NCBI GenBank assembly: GCA_008330645.1
Contig: VLTN01000061.1
Span: forward strand, 62,001 to 126,000
Direction of reading: 5' to 3'
From: Cafeteria roenbergensis
Taxonomy: Eukaryota > Sar > Bigyra > Bicosoecida > Cafeteriaceae
DNA: 64,000 nt
The translations under genes and the position numbers were made by a program. Shown here one piece after another: positions 50,901 through 59,500 of this stretch. Below the pieces are notes generated by a model. It made no database searches, had not been told where the DNA came from, and saw only the letters and a program-made list of their open reading frames with translations. Every line of letters begins with the position of its first letter. Within the stretch, counting starts at the first letter, position 1.

Positions 50901-51257
50901 ACCGCCGGACGCCCCGCCAAGGGCGACTTTGTCGGCTGGAGCGGCCTCGGTCCCGTTGCCATCCTGATCGAGTCAGTCTTCGGCATCACGGCGGACTGGC
51001 CCAGCCGCACTGTTGTGTGGGTGGTGCACCTCACAGACGAGTTCGGCGTCGACAAGCTGCCACTGGGGACTTCGGACCACGCCTCCTTCCGCTGCAGAGC
51101 GCGCTCGTCTGTCACGGACGGCCCCTCCATCACCGTGCAGTCGAGCTGCGAGTTCACGCTCGTCGTGCGGTGGCCGGCCGGCGAGGCCCCCTGCGCTGGC
51201 GAGCGCATTCGCACCGTTCGGGTGGTCAAGGGGGAAAACGCGGTCACGTGCGACTAG
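47910..51257 (+). CDS. GH63-type glycoside hydrolase with low-complexity inserts
   Basis: Intronless, 1115 residues from the ATG at 47910 (MASGGRTWAFVFANGTMVVQ); an in-frame ATG near 47709 is a less likely start. The C-terminal two thirds is an (alpha/alpha)6 glycosidase of the GH63/GH37 clan: LFMWDSVFILSFARYG, MDNFYATALQDGFISKELRM, TGLGCGMDNIPRADRE (Asp as probable general acid), HLSWVDATAQALLSAE, GYWRGGVWSPTTYMVLRGL and VHENYSPVAATAG (Glu as probable base), then DFVGWSGLGPVAILIESVFG. GH63 members include processing alpha-glucosidase I and bacterial mannosylglycerate hydrolases. No signal peptide or membrane anchor is seen, which argues against ER glucosidase I. Ala/Pro/Ser inserts interrupt the domain near 49400-49550 and 49900-50600. 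The first ~250 residues look beta-rich and unassigned. Confidence 0.78.
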   Translation: MASGGRTWAFVFANGTMVVQGKLPDQFEELNAEGGIKFRWKRVSGSPPAVVELRDEGRRLSMRIETARAVLRPDGGEWAEFNQTEGGSHGSWRNIKRGGDALVTSGAEQQPTAFKFDCGGGVLASASVSSVVWSEFDACGSPKPFRFHQLSAQRVSEGNWELLLHDQERGCCMRLVAGSAGLFWPPKAAGGAAHTVLAASDFQSFAPRHGCSSTGRFVSTESAPSVALLLGQSPDLAERLEPIERPAISWTFACQPETYLSIYARDPTAATRNPFRDRALRLQHDPEAAAPLLTVPAMADVRGSLPAPHWPANPAAIACYWRVWDLAFRNLTARKVPDSVTSRSRVVGIPFPFADTAFSDCLFMWDSVFILSFARYGRRACDLWQGTMDNFYATALQDGFISKELRMSGHFQYHPHDPCSTGPNVLAWSEWDHYRATGDLDRLADVFWPLVAYHRWTRSNRTWQNGTYWSTGLGCGMDNIPRADREVTLNQDLFADPGPDDAGPAAAARPAAPAAAAAAAAPSAAAGGAAAAAGAASAVAHAGPTGAHDVCSDVTLNCPWLSHGHLSWVDATAQALLSAECIIAIAGELHAKRPSAGVSPALLPDMHSECGRLMAWLQERSWDPRTALFHDVDAHGRRTPVMHVGGFWPLVAGAATAGTARQLHRAGTTPLAPPDAPSVGTTASLLRAATAGAAKSHAAGAGLHDSHSDTAEADSVPKPPPVVPAPCPRPRSFRAASRPGGRIVSPTAAQTAAAAAAEMASALATPPLGPTPSGVVPIPPPDSPLGSPAASTPASSAAAAHRSPTFAPLPSSAAPAAGPRSRAAVPANRSDSDVGIGTALLRDAELLAAASAPSSATQSPGASGAPDPEAATSAAATCRPALRQAAPVPLAGLNMPASQVLSLPSARRMAELLHDPAAFGTPTAVPSLVASDRCFDPTGGYWRGGVWSPTTYMVLRGLRRAGLSADEHAVALRHCRAVWEAFEATGTVHENYSPVAATAGRPAKGDFVGWSGLGPVAILIESVFGITADWPSRTVVWVVHLTDEFGVDKLPLGTSDHASFRCRARSSVTDGPSITVQSSCEFTLVVRWPAGEAPCAGERIRTVRVVKGENAVTCD

Positions 51258-51628
51258 CCTGCCGGTCGCGCCATTGGTTCGTGGATGCTTGCGTGACGGC
51301 CCGCTGCCTGTGGCCTCAGGAACAGCAGGCAGGATCGATCGCGATGCGGAGTCGCTTGTTCGCCCAACCTGCTCCGTGCCTCCCGGCATCGCCCGCGCTC
51401 CTCATCCCACCCCCACCCTCCCCCTTCCAGCACACACGCTCGCACAAAGAGGGGCGGGCACGCCCATGCACGCACGCGCACACACAAACAAACACTGTGG
51501 CGTGCCGACTCGTGGCCGCCTGGCCGCGCCCCGGAGGCCGCCCTGCCGTTGCGCAGGCGCTCAGCCTGCTGCGGGCCTCAAGACAGCGACCCAGCGACGC
51601 GCGCGCACCCAGCCCGGTGCGGGCGCGC
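51258..51628. other. Convergent 3' intergenic interval
   Basis: 371 bp between converging gene ends, with a CA/CACAAA-rich patch (about 51470-51495). No gene is supported. Confidence 0.65.
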
Positions 51629-52477
51629 CTACCGCCGCGCATCCTCTGCGTCGCCAAGGGCCTCGGCCTCCTCGGCGATGACAGCGGCCGCAGCGGCCTC
51701 CGCCTCGGCCTCGGCCTCGGGCAGCTCCACGTCCAAAATGCCCTCGTCCTCCTCGTCCGCGCCAGCCGATGCAGCCGCGGCGGGGGTCGCCGCCTTTCCC
51801 GCAGCAGCATCTTGGGCGCGCTGAATGCGAAGGCGCTCCAGCCACGTGGTGGGCTCGCCGGCCATCTCGCGCGCGGTCATCACGTCCGACACAAGCCGGC
51901 GCAGCTCCTGGGCCTTTCCGGCGCCGAGCAGCGACGGGCGGGTGTGAATCAGGTAGTTGTCCAGTCCACCGCGCTTGTCGATCACCTTGAGCGCCTTGGT
52001 GGTTACCTTGAGCCGGAGGCGGGTCTCGAGCGCATCGCTCCAGAGCCGGACCCACTGGACGTTGGGCTTCCACACGCGGCGCGTCCTGCGATTCGGGCAG
52101 CAAGTGAGCAGGCCGAAGGGGGCCGCGAGTGGCAGGGCACACCGCCCGCACACCGAGCGCGCGGCCAAACCGAGGCTCCGCACAGGGCTGCTGCCGCAGT
52201 GGGGGGCGGCAGTCGCAGCAGCCGAATTGCCGCTTGCGCTCGCGGGCCAGAGCCAATGCGCCCCCCCGCCGTTGCCTCCAGCACTGTTTCCCGCCAAAAG
52301 GCCACAGTGGGGCTGCCACGCCGTAGCTCGCCAGCCTCACGCGCGCAGAGAGTGGCTCCGGTTGTTGCCCGTCCGCGTCTTCTTGCCGTGGAAGAGGCCG
52401 CGCTCCGCGCGAAGCATGCGGCCCTCCCCTGCGCCCCCCGCGCGTCCCAACACCATGCGCGCGATACGGGCTGCCAT
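51629..52477 (-). CDS. MRPL28: Mitochondrial ribosomal protein bL28m
   Basis: Large-subunit mitoribosomal protein of the bacterial L28 family. Two exons: 52341-52477 and 51629-52085 (phase 2); 197 residues. The N-terminus MAARIARMVLGRAGGAGEGR is a plausible mitochondrial presequence. bL28 landmarks follow: RGLFHGKKTRTGNNRSHSLR, then across the splice ATRRVWKPNVQWVRLWSD, then LRLKVTTKALKVIDKRGGLD, matching the bacterial pattern GNNRSHALNATKRRFLPN and VSAKGMRVIDKKG. A ~100-residue C-terminal extension is Ala/Glu-rich and acidic, unlike bacterial L28 (about 78 residues). A 177-bp divergent spacer separates it from the PH-domain gene. Confidence 0.92.
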
Positions 52478-52654
52478 CCTTTCAGGTGGGCCCTCGGTCG
52501 CCTCGGCAGGTGCGCTGAGGCGCCGCGCCCTGCAGCTGCGCGTCGTCTGCTGGCAGAGCCGTGACATGCGCAACAACACCAATCGCGGCTGGGCAATCCG
52601 AGTTGCAAAGCCTCGGGTACCACAGGCAGCCCAGAGGGCGAGCGCGGGCGAGCG
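52478..52654. promoter_or_regulatory. Divergent promoter interval, bL28m / PH-domain gene
   Basis: 177 bp between divergent start codons, the shortest accepted spacer. It contains CACCAATCGCGG near 52579, a CCAAT-box-like match without other support. Confidence 0.45.
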
Positions 52655-53529
52655 ATGGCAGCTGCCCCGGGAAACCCATTCGGGGACGCTCATGCCGGAG
52701 AAGAGCCGTCGGCCCCCGCCGCCGCCAAGGCGACAGCCGCTCCCGGAGACCCATTTGCAAGCGCCCCTCGCGCCGCGCCTGGGAACCCGTTCGGAGCCCC
52801 TGAGGCCTCCGGGACGCCGAACCCTGCCGCTGCCGCTGCTGCCCCCCCGGCTCGCGCCGCCTCGCCTGTTGTGGACGACGGCGCGGTGTTTGACACTAAG
52901 ATTGGAGAGGTGAGCGTTCGCGTCTGCGCCCCTCCACGACCCGAGCCAGGCTGCGCTTGGCACGGAAGAGAGGCGGACAGTTGTTGATGTTTCGCTTGGT
53001 GGGTCCCAGGGGGCTGTGTGGTGCCTGGGACGCGCTGGTCGCTGGGCGTTGCCGGGTGGGTTTCGGTGCAACTCGCGTCCCCTCCCCTCCCCCGCCCCCC
53101 ATCACCGCACCGCTCCGTCAATCACCGCAGCTGGACAAGCAGGGGGAGCCCAAGCGCATCATGGGGGTGGTGGCGGGCAAGCCTGGCTGGAAGCGTCGCT
53201 GGGTGCACATCGGGAAGATGAAGCTCACTTACCACGCCAGCGAGGAGGACGCGGAGTCCCGCGCCCGGCCGATTAAGAACAACTACGTGCAGCTCACGGG
53301 GTACGCGGTGGTGCCCATCGACGATGCCGCCGATTGCGGGCCAGGGTGCTTCGAGCTTCTGCCCACGCTGCCGCACCTGGACCGTGTGTGGGTGTTCAAG
53401 GCCCCGGGGGGGCCGCCCGAGCGCGAGGTGTGGATCCGCGCGTTCGAGAGGGGGGGCTGCCTGCGGGCGAGTGACTCGAGGTCGGCGGAGGCCATCGCAA
53501 AGCGGGCGGCTGAGCGCGCCAAGGCGTGA
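52655..53529 (+). CDS. PH-domain protein with NPF/DPF motifs
   Basis: Two exons: 52655-52909 and 53131-53529 (phase 0, GTGAGC donor); 217 residues. The first 85 residues are Ala/Pro-rich and carry NPF, DPF and NPF motifs at regular spacing (PGNPFGD, PGDPFAS, PGNPFGAP). NPF binds EH domains and DPF binds adaptor appendages in endocytosis. Exon 2 is a pleckstrin-homology domain: RIMGVVAGKPGWKRRWVHI, KMKLTYHASEEDAESR, FELLPTLPHLDRVWVFKAP and the closing helix EREVWIRAFERGG with its invariant Trp. PH domains bind phosphoinositides or proteins at membranes. The Lys/Arg pattern in the first loop (KPGWKRRW) is compatible with lipid binding. A small endocytic adaptor is a reasonable inference. No closer family was recognised. 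Confidence 0.8.
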
Positions 53530-53789
53530 TCCGCTAGGCACTCGGTCGGAGTCCGCGCGGGTCTCGGGCGCCCTTGGCGGGTGCGGCGTTTACGAGTGAT
53601 TGCGTGGTGACCGTTGCGTCGCCGCTGGTCTGAGCAGCGGGGGTCAGGGTGCGTGAGCGGTCGCGCCCGGTCTGGAGGATATCTCCTAAGCCCTCGTGGT
53701 GCGTTGTTCGCAAGCGCCCCGCGCCGCTGCCACTGTCCGGCTCGCAACGCTTGTCGGTGGTCGTGGGGCTCGAACACCCAGCAAGCGGC

Positions 53790-56342
53790 TCAAGCGCGGC
53801 GCGAGGACGCGATGAGGGCGCCGGCAGCAAGCGCTCCGGCGACGAACACCGCGCCCATTGCCAGCGAGGCCACGCGCGAGGCGGACACGCGAGTCACGAG
53901 GGCCTCCTCCTTGGCCTCTGCCCGGCGTGCCTCCGCGACCTCGACGCGCTCGCTCATCAGCGCCAGCTGCCGCCGCATGCCCTCGACCTCCGCAGCGGTG
54001 GGCAGGGGCCCGTCCGAGGGAGACGCCACGGGCGAGCCGGCCGGCCCGCTCTGCGCAGCGTGAGACCCCTCCCTGGAGACCAAGCGTACGTCGTGCACGT
54101 GGGGGTGCGTGGCGAGCTCGAAGGCCTGCATGAGGTCCGTGAGGAGGTCGCGCACGTCCTCGACGCCCACGGACAGGCGGACCAGGTCCTCGGGAATGGT
54201 GCCTGCGAGAGCTCGCAACAAGGCGCGCGGCGGATCGACAGTCCTTGTGAGAGGGGCGGGACGGCGGCGGGGAACAGGAGAGGCGGCTCATTGCGGGACG
54301 GGAGGACGGCAGGGGCTGTGACCAGGCGGCGGACCCGCTGAGCCGAACGCGCGCGCAGGCCCGTCACGATGGCGCAACAGCAGGAAGCAAGGACGATCGT
54401 TGCACGCCCACCCGTCAGCATCAAGATCGATCGCAGAGGATGGGCGTGGGCGGCGGCAGCGGGCGGCGCGCTTGACGACGGCGGGCGGAGGGTGAGGGAT
54501 GGGGGGAGGGGCGACGGGGGCGACAGGGGGCGACAGGGGGCGACAGGGGGCGAGGGGCGGGGGGCGGGGGGCGAGCTCACGCTGCTCCGCCGGCACGGAG
54601 GCGTGCGACAGGACGCAGGGCATCTCCACGAGAGAGTTGCAGGAGCCGAAGGACACCGTGAGCTTGAACATGCGCAGAGCGTCCACGATGCGCTGCGACA
54701 GGTGAACGGACCCAGTCGTGAAGGACATGACAGTGCCGCCGCCCGACGCCTGCTTGAAGTGGGTGTCATATGCAGCCATGCCGTGCACATAACGGTCTTC
54801 GAGCTCCTCGTCAGTGGGCAGCGGGTGCGTCTTATCGATGTCTACGCGCAGGTACTCGAGCAGGGAGTCGCTCGGGTGCCGGATGCCCAGCGGAGCGGCG
54901 GCCGCCCCCGCGCCCGGCTTGGCCCGGTCTGCGGTGAGCTGGCGCCGCTTCACGACCTCGCTGTTGCTGAGGGCGGCGCGCTTTCCGATGATGAGGGCCT
55001 TTTCCTCGTCGGGGGCCAGCGGGCGCAGGCCGGCGTAGTGCACAGCCGTGACGCGTGGGTGCTTCCGAAGCTTGAGGGCGATCTGCTCCGCGTTGGACTG
55101 CGCGCGCTCCACGCGCAGGGCCATTGTCTTGATTCCCCGAAGGACGAGCCAGCAGTCGAAGGGGGCCAGCCCCGTGCCCTCGGCGTTCTGGTAAAAGGCC
55201 ACGCGCTTGGCCAGCTCCTCGGTCCGGCAGCACACCACTCCGGCCATGGTGTCTGAGTGGCCGGCAAGGAACTTGGTTGCGCTGTGCACTACGATGTCCG
55301 CGCCCAGCGGGATGCACTGCATCAGCACTGGCGGGACCATCGACGCGTCGATGGACATGATCACCTTGGCCTCCTCGCAAACCTTGGCCAGCGCCCTTAC
55401 ATCGGCGATTTGCATGAGCGGGTTGGATGGCGACTCGAAGTGGAGCATCCGCGTTCGGTCGGTGATGGCGGCGCGCACCGCGTCCACGTCGGTCACATCC
55501 ACCTTCCGCACAGTGATGCCATGCATGCTGGTCACTCGAGACACCAGCCGGTGCATTCCGCCGTAGATATCGCTCCCCACGAGCATCTCGTCGCCCGAAG
55601 ACAGCAGACGAGTCACCGAGTTCAGGGCCGCCATGCCGCTAGAGAAGGCGAAGGCTGCGTGGGCCGCCTCGAGCATGGCCACGTGCTTCTCGAGTGCCGT
55701 TCGCGTTGGGTTGCCAGACCGGCTGTAGTCGTACGACCCGTAGCTATCGCTGCACAGGTCGGGCCAGGGCCAGAACGCGGGAACCAACGGGAACGCATCG
55801 GAGACAGCAACAGAAACAAGAGAACATGGCCGGCGCGAAGCGATAGCGCTGGCGGGCCTCACGCGGATGGCTGCACAAAGGTTGCCGTCTGATAGATTGG
55901 CGTGGATGACGGCCTGTGCGGGTCTCCCGGCGCGCCGTCGAACACGACGCACTGCGAGTTCATGTGCAGGCTCCTGCATAGTCGAGGGGGAAGACAACCG
56001 TCGCAAAAGGGCATGCTCAAGACGCAGCGCAGGGTGGAATGCAAGTGCTGAGGGCTGTTGCCGCAACGGCTTGCGGATCCTCGCAGAGCGACCATGCAGC
56101 CCACGACGCCCTTGCCGAGAGGCTCTGACTCACGACTGGTACTTCGCATAGCTCGGGCGAACGGGGAACGTCGGGAGCTCGTTGTACGGGCTGCCGGACG
56201 TGGCCGAAAACCACTGCTTTGCTGGGTCAGCCGGGTCGCGCCGCGAACGACGGTCGCCCAACCCAGACCCGTGCCGCTCAGCACCGAGCGCGGGGGTCAT
56301 AGTCGGGCGCATAGGGTCAGCAGCACCTGATGCGGCCGCCAT
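53790..56342 (-). CDS. CBL: Cystathionine beta-lyase with C-terminal membrane anchor
   Basis: PLP enzyme of the Cys/Met metabolism family that cleaves cystathionine to homocysteine, pyruvate and ammonia. Four exons: 56134-56342, 55863-55973, 54581-55749 and 53790-54202 (phases 2, 2, 1); 633 residues. It follows plant CBL closely: SSTPIYQTATFVQPSA, YDYSRSGNPTRTALEK, FAFSSGMAALNSVTRLL, DIVVHSATKFLAGHSDTMAG (PLP Lys codon at 55272-55274), NAEGTGLAPFDCWLVLRGIK, GSCNSLVEMPCVLSHASVP and TIPEDLVRLSVGVEDVRDLL. Differences: a ~70-residue insert after HYAGLRPLA, and ~100 extra C-terminal residues with a coiled-coil-like segment ending in a hydrophobic span, VASLAMGAVFVAGALAAGAL, then IASSRRA and stop. 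This would anchor the enzyme by its tail, with the catalytic domain facing the cytosol. The 69-residue N-terminal exon is not an obvious targeting signal. Confidence 0.88.
54522..54560. repeat. 10-bp CGACAGGGGG minisatellite in a CBL intron
   Basis: About four tandem copies of a decamer in intron 3 of the cystathionine lyase gene, close to the donor side. Confidence 0.8.
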
Positions 56343-56510
56343 GAGCAGGCAGAACGTGTACAAGTGCGCGGCTCGACGTGTCTCGCCAGGCTCTGCAGGC
56401 ATGATGTGGCGCGCCGTCCAGCTCGCAGGCAGCAAGCAGCAGCTCAATGACAAGGGGATATGCATTTCGTTGCAAAGATGAAACGAGCACGCACCACGTA
56501 GCAGACACGC

Positions 56511-59500
56511 CTACAAGGACTGCCACCGGCCGCTCGCCCACATTCGCGCCGCCGGCTGCTCCTCGTCCGGCATCTCCATCGACGCCCCCGCCGCCACGGC
56601 CGCCTCCGCACCCGCCTCGCGCGCCATCAGCGGGATCGTCACCGACCCGAGGTGGTCCCGGGCCGACACACCGTCCTCGTCCGACACCGTCAGCACCACC
56701 GACAGCCCCGTGCGCGGCGCCCCGGCCGGGAGCCGCACGCGGATCGACTCGTTCCAGCTCGGGCTGTCCGCGTTCGCAACCGACCGCGTGGCGCCCACCG
56801 GGCCGAGCGCCTTGCCGTCGGGGCCCACCACGCACGCGGTCACGTACGGGTTGAAGCGACCGGCGAAGCTGCCGTCCGGCCCGTGAAGGCCCTCGCACCG
56901 CTCCACGAACATGGTCAGGCACCGCGGAGACGACCCCCCGTCCGGCAGCCCCACCGTCGACGGCGGCTTGCACTCCGCCTCCCAACGGCCGCTCGCCCAC
57001 ATTCGCGCCGCCGGCTGCTCCTCGTCCGGCATCTCCATCGACGCCCCCGCCGCCACGGCCGCCTCCGCACCCGCCTCGCGCGCCATCAGCGGGATCGTCA
57101 CCGACCCGAGGTGGTCCCGGGCCGACACACCGTCCTCGTCCGACACCGTCAGCACCACCGACAGCCCCGTGCGCGGCGCCCCGGCCGGGAGCCGCACGCG
57201 GATCGACTCGTTCCAGCTCGGGCTGTCCGCGTTCGCAACAGACCGCGTGGCGCCCACCGGGCCGAGCGCCTTGCCGTCGGGGCCCACCACGCACGCGGTC
57301 ACGTACGGGTTGAAGCGACCGGCGAAGCTGCCGTCCGGCCCGTGAAGGCCCTCGCACCGCTCCACGAACATGGTCAGGCACCGCGGAGACGACCCCCCGT
57401 CCGGCAGCCCCACCGTCGACGGCGGCTTGCACTCCGCCTCCCAACGGCCGCTCGCCCACATTCGCGCCGCCGGCTGCTCCTCGTCCGGCATCTCCATCGA
57501 CGCCCCCGCCGCCACGGCCGCCTCCGCACCCGCCTCGCGCGCCATCAGCGGGATCGTCACCGACCCGAGGTGGTCCCGGGCCGACACACCGTCCTCGTCC
57601 GACACCGTCAGCACCACCGACAGCCCCGTGCGCGGCGCCCCGGCCGGGAGCCGCACGCGGATCGACTCGTTCCAGCTCGGGCTGTCCGCGTTCGCAACAG
57701 ACCGCGTGGCGCCCACCGGGCCGAGCGCCTTGCCGTCGGGGCCCACCACGCACGCGGTCACGTACGGGTTGAAGCGACCGGCGAAGCTGCCGTCCGGCCC
57801 GTGAAGGCCCTCGCACCGCTCCACGAACATGGTCAGGCACCGCGGAGACGACCCCCCGTCCGGCAGCCCCACCGTCGACGGCGGCTTGCACTCCGCCTCC
57901 CAACGGCCGCTCGCCCACATTCGCGCCGCCGGCTGCTCCTCGTCCGGCATCTCCATCGACGCCCCCGCCGCCACGGCCGCCTCCGCACCCGCCTCGCGCG
58001 CCATCAGCGGGATCGTCACCGACCCGAGGTGGTCCCGGGCCGACACACCGTCCTCGTCCGACACCGTCAGCACCACCGACAGCCCCGTGCGCGGCGCCCC
58101 GGCCGGGAGCCGCACGCGGATCGACTCGTTCCAGCTCGGGCTGTCCGCGTTCGCAACAGACCGCGTGGCGCCCACCGGGCCGAGCGCCTTGCCGTCGGGG
58201 CCCACCACGCACGCGGTCACGTACGGGTTGAAGCGACCGGCGAAGCTGCCGTCCGGCCCGTGAAGGCCCTCGCACCGCTCCACGAACATGGTCAGGCACC
58301 GCGGAGACGACCCCCCGTCCGGCAGCCCCACCGTCGACGGCGGCTTGCACTCCGCCTCCCAACGGCCGCTCGCCCACATTCGCGCCGCCGGCTGCTCCTC
58401 GTCCGGCATCTCCATCGACGCCCCCGCCGCCACGGCCGCCTCCGCACCCGCCTCGCGCGCCATCAGCGGGATCGTCACCGACCCGAGGTGGTCCCGGGCC
58501 GACACACCGTCCTCGTCCGACACCGTCAGCACCACCGACAGCCCCGTGCGCGGCGCCCCGGCCGGGAGCCGCACGCGGATCGACTCGTTCCAGCTCGGGC
58601 TGTCCGCGTTCGCAACAGACCGCGTGGCGCCCACCGGGCCGAGCGCCTTGCCGTCGGGGCCCACCACGCACGCGGTCACGTACGGGTTGAAGCGACCGGC
58701 GAAGCTGCCGTCCGGCCCGTGAAGGCCCTCGCACCGCTCCACGAACATGGTCAGGCACCGCGGAGACGACCCCCCGTCCGGCAGCCCCACCGTCGACGGC
58801 GGCTTGCACTCCGCCTCCCAACGGCCGCTCGCCCACATTCGCGCCGCCGGCTGCTCCTCGTCCGGCATCTCCATCGACGCCCCCGCCGCCACGGCCGCCT
58901 CCGCACCCGCCTCGCGCGCCATCAGCGGGATCGTCACCGACCCGAGGTGGTCCCGGGCCGACACACCGTCCTCGTCCGACACCGTCAGCACCACCGACAG
59001 CCCCGTGCGCGGCGCCCCGGCCGGGAGCCGCACGCGGATCGACTCGTTCCAGCTCGGGCTGTCCGCGTTCGCAACAGACCGCGTGGCGCCCACCGGGCCG
59101 AGCGCCTTGCCGTCGGGGCCCACCACGCACGCGGTCACGTACGGGTTGAAGCGACCGGCGAAGCTGCCGTCCGGCCCGTGAAGGCCCTCGCACCGCTCCA
59201 CGAACATGGTCAGGCACCGCGGAGACGACCCCCCGTCCGGCAGCCCCACCGTCGACGGCGGCTTGCACTCCGCCTCCCAACGGCCGCTCGCCCACATTCG
59301 CGCCGCCGGCTGCTCCTCGTCCGGCATCTCCATCGACGCCCCCGCCGCCACGGCCGCCTCCGCACCCGCCTCGCGCGCCATCAGCGGGATCGTCACCGAC
59401 CCGAGGTGGTCCCGGGCCGACACACCGTCCTCGTCCGACACCGTCAGCACCACCGACAGCCCCGTGCGCGGCGCCCCGGCCGGGAGCCGCACGCGGATCG

